Source of the DNA: Botrytis cinerea B05.10
Taxonomy: Eukaryota > Ascomycota > Leotiomycetes > Helotiales > Sclerotiniaceae
DNA: 64,000 nucleotides
Direction: 5' to 3'
Assembly: GCF_000143535.2 (NCBI RefSeq)
Contig: NC_037320.1
Span: 868,001 to 932,000 of the forward strand
Shown here: piece by piece, positions 55,172 through 64,000 of the stretch
Numbering within the stretch: position 1 is the stretch's first letter
Layout of the letters: each line of letters starts with the position of its first letter
Notes under the pieces: generated by a model
What the model saw: the letters and a program-made list of their open reading frames with translations, nothing else
What the model was told of the DNA's origin: nothing
The model's database searches: none
Made by a program: the position numbers and the translations under genes

Positions 55172-56684
55172 GAGATTTTGAGAGATTTGCCTTGGGGTCT
55201 TGGTTTTCGATGCAGTAGCCACGCAATCCGGTATCCCCGAGATGTGATGCATCTGTGTTCCTGTTTCTTCAGACTGGCATACGGGTACTCGCGTAGTAAT
55301 AGTGTATGCAACTCCGGACGAGATGCATAGACCACAAGATAGTGAACTGCACGAGAATTAATTTGGTCTTTATAGTGGAGGAATTGCATACTTTCAGCCA
55401 GCACGAATATCTGGTACGAGTCAGATCATACCTCTGTTGGTTAAGATCTTAATGAGTGGAAGTGTAAACAATAGTAATTATCATCAACATGTAACGTGCG
55501 TGTGTTGTTTGTGGTTACTCTATGCAGTAAAAACTTCCAATTATATCATTTCATGTGTTAATACCTGAAACGTCATTAGTATTCTTCCAAGTAAGACTTG
55601 TGGCCCCGGCTCATTGTTCACTACCCTATTTCGTGACAAACCCCCGCAAAAAAATATTGTTTTATTAAATATACAAACTGAAATATTCAAGAATTTAGTC
55701 GGTAATTAGAGTCTTTGCTTGAAAATGATAACTTGATTTCTGATAACAAAAATAATAGAAATTCGTTACTTTTTTTCTTTCTATTATTGTAATTAACACA
55801 CAAGTCTTCGAGGTTGAAATATTTTAAAAATTACAACTTGTAATACTTTGCTCATGTAAATTAATCGATTTTCCAAGGATTTAAGAATGCTACGATTCTA
55901 ATAAGAAAATAGTAAAACTTATTTAATTCATTTCTATCCTCATATAAATGATTATAACTCATTTACTTCTGATTTTACATATTCCTAATAAGTTGTAATA
56001 TTAAATACAAAATTTATCAACGTATAGGTTTTCCGATGTGCATTGTAGTGTGAGCTAACCCCCACAGAGCCCGAAACCTATTAAAGAGGGGAACATAGCC
56101 TAAAGCTGAGGGGAGGGGTTGCACGTGTTCGTCTTCTTTTAACCCCTTCTCCTGCAGTAGCGAAGGAGTCTAGCTAATTTAAGAAGGACATTTGATTGGT
56201 CAAATCAATCAAAATCGGATTCCTCCGCTGTATCGGCCGACACAGTCGGAGAAAAGCGAGCCAATCGCGATCATTCTCAATACTATCTGTTAAGAATGCT
56301 TGAGCTTCTGGCACTAGAAAACGCAATGGCAATGGGTTGTCAATTTGAATTTAGTATAGTGCGTATTTTTCTCAAAGCTATGTACAATGGAGTTGACTAT
56401 GTCAGTCGATTTGATTATCTAATACACTCTTGTATCTCGTACCTCAATACTAGCATAGAGTTTTGGACCAATAATTCTAGTTCGTCATGTTACATACTTG
56501 TCGAGGTATCAATACATGAGATTATGCCATTCGGGGTTTTCACCGTAAACCATTTTCGAGATGGGATTATCCCATACTGTGTTTTCTAATTCACCGGGCA
56601 GGTTCCAACCATATCATATAACTTCTTTACAGACATTCCTGCATTTGTTCTCATCAATTGATTTCAACATCTTTCCATCTCAGT
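55172..56684. other. intergenic region upstream of PKS, with AT-rich block
   Basis: Contains an AT-rich block at about 55650–56030, likely mutated repeat DNA, and a GC-normal stretch from about 56090 to the PKS start that should hold its promoter. The 97-codon frame at 56296–56589 has no recognisable content. Confidence 0.45.
56233..56240. promoter_or_regulatory. TCGGCCGA palindrome upstream of the PKS gene
   Basis: A perfect 8-base CGG/CCG palindrome 445 bases before the PKS start codon. A further GTCGGAG follows 13 bases downstream. Inverted CGG/CCG pairs are typical binding sites of Zn2Cys6 regulators of fungal clusters, but a single occurrence by eye is weak evidence. Confidence 0.25.
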
Positions 56685-59600
56685 ATGAATGAACCCATTG
56701 CCATTATCGGTCGTGGTTGTCGTCTAGCCGGAGGTTGTCAATCTCCCTCTGAACTTTGGAATTTTCTTCAAACTCCTTACGATGTTTCTCAGGAGTTCCC
56801 CCCGGATCGAAACTCTGCTTCACGCCATAGTACCTCCACACGGGGATATTTTCTCTCGCAGGATGTACGAGAGTTTGATGCGTCGTTCTTTAGTCTCAGT
56901 CCATTGGAAGCACAGGCAATGGATCCCCAGCACCGGCTGTTGCTTGAAACAGTGTACGAAGCTCTAGAGGAAGCGGGAATTCCTGCTGAGACACTGCGTG
57001 GCTCTGATACCGCGGTGTACACGGGAGTAATGTTTCACGACTATCTCTCACTCAGCAGCCAGGACCATATGGCAATTCCCAAATATCATATCACCGGCAC
57101 TGCTCCAAATAAAGCGTCGAATCGAATCTCCTACTTTTTCGACTGGCATGGGCCTTCAGTCACCGTTGATACTGCTTGCTCATCTAGTCTTGTAGCTCTA
57201 GACCATGCAGTGCAACAATTACGAAGTGGTTCGTCAACTCTTGCTGTGGCAGCAGGGGCCAACCTGCTCCTTGATGGTCGCCCATTTATCGGGTTTAACA
57301 ACATGGGAATGCTTTCCCCTACAGGGAGCTGCAAGATGTGGGATACTGAAGCTGATGGCTATGCCAGGGGCGAAGGAATCCTTGCTATGCTGTTAAAACC
57401 GCTCCGACTTGCTCTGGCAGATGGTGATAACATACAATGTGTTATTCGAGAGACTGGCGTCAACCATAACGGACGCACCAGTGGAATTACCTTGCCAAGC
57501 GCATCTGCTCAGACAAGTCTCATTCGGGATGTTTATCATCGAGCAGGTTTAGATCCCACAAACCCTTCTGATCGACCTCAATATATTGAGGCACACGGCA
57601 CAGGCACTCAAGCGGGGGATCCTTTGGAAGCCGAAGCACTAGCCGCGGCCTTTTCACTCACATCATCACAACCCGATGAGGCTCATATGTTAGTTGGCAG
57701 CATAAAAACTGTCATCGGTCATACTGAAGGAGCAGCCGGACTAGCTGGGGTATTGAAAGCATCTCTGGCCATACAGCACGGGATTATCCCGCCAAACCTT
57801 GGATTTCAGCAATTGAATAAAAAAGTAGCACCATATTGTACCAACATGGATGTGGTTACCAGCGTGCAGCCATGGCCCGCGATGGCATCCAATACTCCCC
57901 GTCGAGTAAGCATCAATAGCTTTGGTTTCGGGGGAGCCAATGCCCATGTCATCCTGGAGTCCGTGCCACTTCCAGCTAAAAATGGATGTCAAGAGGCATC
58001 TCTGTCACCAAGAAGCGACTCTGTGCTCCCATATGTGTTTTCTGCTGCCTCCGAACAATCCTTAATTTCAATGCTTAAACGATATGAAAATTATCTCCAA
58101 GAAAACCCATCCATTAATCCTAACGAGTTAACTACCACACTGGCATCCCATCGATCTCTTCTCCCTGTTCGTGTTCGATTTCCCGCTTCTTCCATCGAGT
58201 CTCTTCAGCAAGCAATCAACAGTTCATTTGAGTCTGGAGTGATTGGATATCAATCCCCGCTAAAAGAATCGAAAATTCTCGGCATCTTCACCGGTCAAGG
58301 TGCGCAGTGGGCCCAGATGGGAGTTGGGCTTTTAGCTGCTCATCCCAGCTTAATTTCCTTTCTTGATGATTTAGACAAGGCTTTACAGTCACTTCCGGAA
58401 GGCGATCGCCCGACATGGAGCCTTCGAGAGGAGTTGGAGCGGCCATCCGAGGAATCACGAATTGATACTCCTGAAATATGTCAGCCTATATGCACAGCAA
58501 TCCAGCTAATGCTCGGTCACCTTTTACAGAAATCTTGTGGTATCTCATTCTCTGCAGTCGTTGGCCATTCATCTGGGGAAATTGCCGCAGCATACTTTGC
58601 AGGATTTTTACGCTCAGCTGACGCCATTCGCATTGCGTTTTACCGAGGTCTGCATGTAGCTCGATTCATATCATCATGTAATCAGGAGGGCAGGATGCTG
58701 GCTGCAGGCCTGTCCCAGGATGCAGCGGAGGATTTGCTAGCAGCTACCGAATTCAAGGGCCGATTGTCTCTTGCGGCCGTTAATTCTCCATCTAGTGTAA
58801 CTCTCTCTGGTGATGCAGATGCCATAGAGGAAGCTCAAACTCAGCTAGTCAGCCGTAAAATCTTTAATCGGTTGCTCAATGTTCAAACCGCATATCACTC
58901 ACATCACATGTCAAAGTGCTCCTCGGCATATCTAGCTTCGCTCGAAGAATGTCAAATTGAAGTATTGCGCCCCTCTAGCGACGCCCCATGTTGGTACTCA
59001 AGTGTCCAATCAGGGGAATTAATCTCTTCTGAGGGCGCGGACAAACTGGGTGCGTCCTACTGGGTTGAAAACTTGGTAAATCCAGTCATGTTCCATCATG
59101 CCATTCACAATGCGGTATCCCTCCTACCCGATATCAATTTCTGTCTAGAAGTTGGCCCTCATCCCGCTTTGAAGGGTCCCACCATGCAAACGATAACAAC
59201 TGTGCGGAAGAATCCCCCTCCATACTCTGGCACTCTCAACCGATCCAAGACTGATCTAGTGGCATTTTCGGAGTGCGTCGGGGACTTGTGGGTATATTTG
59301 GGAAGTGCGAGAGTTCCACGCTTCGATGCTTTAGAACACGCAAAGCCATCACTCGTTGGCCTCCCAACTTATCCCTGGGACCATCGGCATAGCTTCTGGC
59401 TGCCACCACCTTCATTAAGCTCGATGAAAGGAAATTGGAATCAGCAGCCGTCTCAAAATCGAGTGAATAGCCTGCTAGGATACCAGGTTGGCGATTGTGA
59501 AATCGGCACAATGTGTCGTTGGTCCAATGATCTGAGAATCGACCAATTGGATTGGCTGAAAGGTCACACACTCGAAGGTCAAATCATTTTTCCCGCCACG

Positions 59601-62600
59601 GGCTACATTACATTGGCCTTGGAGGCTTGTAGACAGTTCGCTGCCGGGCGATCCATCCAGAGTATTACTCTGAAAGACGTCAAGTTTCTTAAAGCACTTC
59701 GTATTGATGAAGCATCAGGGGCCAACATCACTGTCACTATGGATGTGTTCCAAGACGAGGAGTCTGTCATTCAGGCAAAGTTAAATGTGAACATTCCTCC
59801 TACGGAAGACGATGGTAAATTCTTCGCTGCTGCCACTATGGACATTATGCTCGAGCTAGGCTCCCCGGTTGATGATCTCTTGCCTGGTAGAGCTGCTTTC
59901 TCCTCTTTCATGACGGAGCTTGACCACACAAAAGTATATGACCATCTAGCCAAGTTGGGCTATGAATACACAGGAGATTTTCAACGAGTTCACAGCCTCC
60001 GTCGATCTCTTGGACAGGCAGTCGCGGAGATTGGCTGGGATCACACGGCAGACGATGACTATGTGCTTCACCCAGCATTGCTAGACAATGCCATTCAGGT
60101 TCTATTCTCTGCCTTCACAGATCATGAGGATGAGAGCATGTGGAATCTTTACATGCCAGTATCTGTTGAGCAGCTGACCTTGAACTTTTCCCTCTCCTAC
60201 CCTGGGCGTGACGGGCAATTCGGCGTAGACAGCTATCTACGCAAGGCCGACAGCAGCGGTATTTGTGGGGATGTCACCCTTTTCAACTTCTCTGGGCAAG
60301 GAATCATCCAGATGGAAGGACTTAACACCATGCCAGTTTCGCCTGCTACCGAGAACAACGACCTAATACTATTTTCTGAGACAGTATGGGGAGTTGCCGA
60401 GCCTAATGGCGAGCTAGCCCTAGGTAATCGCCGGGCTTCGCCTGAGATGCTAAGAAAGACTCTCGAATGGGAGAGGGTTTCACTGTATTATCTTCGACAG
60501 ATTGGCCACATGTTTATCGATCAGAAAACAGGCGAGAGAATTCAAACAATTGAAATTGAACCTCATCATGGGGCCTTCCTAGACTACTGCTCATGGCTCG
60601 AAGATACTGTGCGCGTGGGGAAGCACCCTTATGCCTCACCATGTTGGCTATCTGATACAGATAAAGAAATTGAGCAAATTTGTCGTCAATATTCCGCTGA
60701 GGACATCGATTTCCGATTGATAAAAATGGCTTTCGAGGTTCTCCCTCCAGTCATCAGAAAAGATACCACTATGCTTCAAAGCTTCATGGCGGATGATGCT
60801 TTAAGCGACTGGTACCAGAATAGCATGGTCTGCGCCCCAGCTGAGGAACCTCTAGGAGAAATCATCTCCCAGATTTCGCATCGCCATCGAGGTTTAAATG
60901 TACTTGAGATTGGAGCGGGCACGGGTTGTGCTACAAGATCAGTACTTCCAGCATTAGGATCGTCTCTCGCTCGCTACACATTTACTGATGTATCAGTTGG
61001 TTTCTTCGAGAAGTCAGCACAGCAATTCTCCACATATGCCGATCGTATGGATTTCAAAACCTTCGATCTAGACCAAGATCCCATGGATCAAGGGTTCATT
61101 GAAGGTACCTATGATCTAGTTGTTGCATACGCAGTTCTACATGTAGCATCATCTCTTAGTGATGCTTTAAGGCGAGTCCGACGCCTACTGAAGCCTGGTG
61201 GCTTTCTTGTACTTGCCGAGGTCTTGGGAGATGGACCAATGGCTTTGGGCCTGATTTTTGGAGGATTTACTGGCTGGTGGGCAGGTCGAGAGGAAGGAAG
61301 ACGATATTCGCCAACCGTTTCACTGGAGGCATGGCAGGAGGTCCTAGCCAATACCGGCTTCTCCGGCGTTGACACACACACTCCGCTCAAAGATCCTATC
61401 ACATGGCCTATCAGTGTCATGGTCTCTCAAGCAGTTGACAATCAGGTTCAATTGCTCCGTGAGCCAGTCTCGTCAGCGGAGCTGGTACTGGAGGAATTGA
61501 TCATCGTCACCGATCTCAACTTTCCATCCCATGATACCGTGCAACTCCTGAAGAAATTATTAGCTCCTCATACCAGACAACTTACTCACTTCAATTCCCT
61601 TGCTGAGATAGATGGCACGCCTTTGCCAGCTAAAGCCACCGTGCTTAATATGGCTCATCTGGAGATTCAACCATCCGAGAAGGCTTGGCGAGGGTTGCAG
61701 AACCTTTTAGGCACGGCTTCACATATGCTTTGGGTCACGAATGATTATTCAGGTGGGAATGCCTCATCTGGGTTGTCCATTGGTTTGGCTCGGTCTTTGC
61801 TACATGAAATGCCTCATTTGCGTCTGCAGATGGTTGATCTGAGTCAGAAAGCAGAGCCTGACACAGTGGCATCATTAATCGCAAATAATCTTCTGCGCCT
61901 GGCAAAAGATCATGCTGATGATGGGTTCTGGACCACGGAGCCTGAAATGGCTATCGATGCAATGAATAGGGTCCTGGTTCCACGTCTACAACCCCTGAGA
62001 ACGGCCAACCACCGGTTGAACAGCTGGAGAAGGAAGATTATCACCCCAGTTCATGTGGATAAAGAAGAAACTGAATTGAAATGGCAAAATGATAACTTCA
62101 TGCTGGTTGCGAAGGGTGCTCTACAATCTTATCAAGGCAGTTCTCGTGTCATACGCACCACACGATCGGTACTAGCAGCTCCATCTCCCCATAATGTGCC
62201 AGTATATCTTAACCAAGGCGTGGACATCCTTTCGGGAGAAGTGATCATCGCTGCTTCCGACACCTTGTCATCTATTTTGACTGTTCCAACATCTCTTTCA
62301 ATTCCTGTTGATCTTGAGACCTCCACCCACCCTCAATACCTAGATCTTCTGACTACCGACCTTTTAATCAAGACCGTTGTCGATAAAATCACCACCGGGA
62401 ATCGTGTTTTGCTTTATGCCGGTGATTTTGCTGCTGCGGCTTACGAAAAGTTCTGGTCATATCACTTGCATGCAAAACAACTTCAGGTACACTATTTGAC
62501 TGGAACGAAGGAGTTAGCCACCACCGCATTATGGCAATACTGTAATCCACAAGCTCCAAAACGACTTATTACATCAATTCTGCCCAAAGACATTGACGTT

Positions 62601-64000
62601 TTCATCAATCTCTCAGAAAGAAATTCTGCAGCCAAAATACTAGACTCTCTGCCTCTCCGTTGTCAGCAATTCACATTTTCTTCGGCGATTGCGGCTACAT
62701 CTTCAATCCCTTCTCTTCAGCCAATACAAGACATGACTGCGCTGCTAACAAGCGCTCATGCTGCTGTTCAAAAGTATATCGAATTAGATTTTACCGTCCA
62801 GTTTCCGGAGTATAGCGTCGCGGAGCTACTCAACCACAAGCCGAAGGAGCTCTCCAGCATCCCAATCGTAAATTGGTCGTGTCCGACCCCGCTTCCCGCC
62901 AATTATCAATCGGTTGATACATCACAGCATATTCTGCGCCCCGATCGGACATACTGGCTTGTAGGATTGACAGGAGATCTGGGCCAGTCTCTCTGCGATT
63001 GGATGGTTGTGCGTGGTGCTCGAACAATTGTTCTTACCAGTCGACAAGTTCGCATGCCCACTGATTGGGTTCACAGACATCGGGACAACGGAGTCAATAT
63101 TGTTCCTCTAGCAGGGTATGTAAATTCGCCGCTTCTTTCTAAAATTTGATACAAGAGCTAACTGTACTAGTGATGTCACCAAGGCGGCCTCTTTGAAAGA
63201 GATACACACCATCATCACAAACGAACATCCCCCTCTTGATGGCATAGCCAGCGGTGCAATGGTGATGCGCGAAAATTTCTTCCAAAAGACGACTGCGGAA
63301 GAATTCAGTCAGGTCGTCGAGCCCAAGGTGCGGGGTCTACAGAACCTAGATGATCTAGTTGGCGACCAATCGTTGCTATTTTTTATTGCCTTCTCTTCAG
63401 TTCTGGCAACACTAGGTAATCTCGGGCAAAGTGCCTACACCGCAGCCAACGTAGCATCCGAGGCACTAATTGTGCGCCGTCGACAGCGCAAACTGGCGGG
63501 CTCAGTGATCCAGATCTCCCGCATGACAGATGTTGGATATGTGAAACGCCAACGATCAACATACTCAACACAGGAAATGGAACGATTGGACGCTTACTGT
63601 CTGCCCATGGGTGAGCGACAGCTACACGCCTTATTCGCTGAAGGAATTTTGGCCGGTCAGCTGCAGCAGTGCAACTCCACGCCTGTTATCACAGCAGGAA
63701 TTCCCAGAATCTCAATTGATAAAGCAGGGAATGCGGCTTGGATGAAGAATATTCGGTTCTCGAGCTATTGGGAGCAGGAACCATTGCACCAGGATGATCG
63801 AGTTGAAAAGAAAGCAGGCAATGTTCCGATTCGAATTCAATTATCAGAGTCTAAATCTACTGATGAAGCAGAAGTGATCGTCCGGGGTAAGTGGGCACCG
63901 TTTCTTCTGATTAGCAATTGTACTGATTCTTTCCTAGATGGTGTCACCACCAAAATCCGCACATGTCTCCATCTCCCATCTGATCAACCTGTCGCGGAGC
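56685..64000 (+). CDS. highly reducing polyketide synthase, KS–AT–DH–MT–KR–(ACP…), 3' end beyond window
   Basis: Iterative type I HR-PKS. Exons 56685–63115, 63171–63886 and 63938 onwards join in frame. The KS starts at N-E-P-I-A-I-I-G, with Cys165 in D-T-A-C-S-S-S, His304 in E-A-H-G-T-G-T and His346 in G-H-T-E-G-A-A-G. The AT has F-T-G-Q-G-A-Q-W and Ser629 in G-H-S-S-G-E. The DH has His961 in G-H-T-L-E-G … P and an Asp in H-P-A-L-L-D-N-A-I-Q. The C-methyltransferase has L-E-I-G-A-G-T-G-C (about 1405). The segment between MT and KR is too short for an active enoylreductase and shows no ER nucleotide motif. The KR has G-L-T-G-D-L-G (about 2094), with Ser/Tyr in F-S-S-V … S-A-Y-T-A-A-N. The last visible residues look like the beginning of the carrier domain. 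KS and KR resemble those of PKS–NRPS hybrids, so further domains may follow beyond the edge. Confidence 0.93.

Noticed and set aside
1..64000. CRISPR arrays, rRNA genes and bacterial-type operons
   Set aside because: None seen. The intron-containing genes show the DNA is fungal nuclear, and the tandem repeats found have no CRISPR-like spacer structure.

Overview
The window is nuclear DNA of a filamentous ascomycete. Genes are split by short GT–AG introns (mostly 45–90 nt, concentrated at 5' ends). They sit in AT-rich intergenic DNA with CT-rich leaders, and the gene set is fungal (Tim44, uS11m, OLA1, an HMT1-type ABC half-transporter, an HR-PKS, an NRPS-like enzyme). Protein style and composition suggest a leotiomycete, possibly Sclerotiniaceae (Botrytis/Sclerotinia relatives), but that placement is an impression from memory, not a computed result. 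All exon models were built by hand from splice signals and reading-frame continuity.

Region 1 (1–12,300) is gene-poor. It holds three tandem copies of one unrecognised small-protein family (two intact, the third decayed), a degenerate 22–23 bp tandem array, and the 3' exons of a minus-strand membrane protein gene.

Region 2 (12,300–36,500) carries ordinary genes. In order they are a low-complexity protein with a possible multi-exon 5' extension, a vacuolar ABC half-transporter (11 exons, one intron carrying a MITE-like inverted repeat), a long disordered protein, TIM44 and the mitoribosomal protein uS11m sharing a 262 bp divergent promoter, a DeSI/PPPDE-family peptidase, the OLA1 ATPase, and an MFS transporter preceded by a 43 bp tandem repeat.

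Region 3 (about 36,600–38,900) is a boundary zone. It has a 7 bp satellite, a roughly 348 bp TIR element with TA ends, and AT-rich sequence.

Region 4 (38,995–64,000, running off the right edge) is a secondary-metabolite cluster. It contains a phytanoyl-CoA-type Fe(II)/2OG dioxygenase, a Baeyer–Villiger-type flavin monooxygenase, an NRPS-like T–C–A–T–R enzyme, a class I methyltransferase, a short-chain dehydrogenase, an acyl-CoA ligase, an FSH1-type serine hydrolase, and a highly reducing PKS (KS–AT–DH–MT–KR, with a carrier domain starting at the edge). The NRPS begins with an orphan carrier domain before its condensation domain. Together with the ligase and hydrolase, this suggests a polyketide acyl chain is released, re-activated and loaded in trans onto the NRPS. 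It would then be joined to one amino acid and released reductively as an aldehyde or alcohol, which the oxygenases, SDR and methyltransferase could modify. This assembly logic is inference and is the most interesting system in the window. A second TIR element and AT-rich blocks lie inside the cluster.
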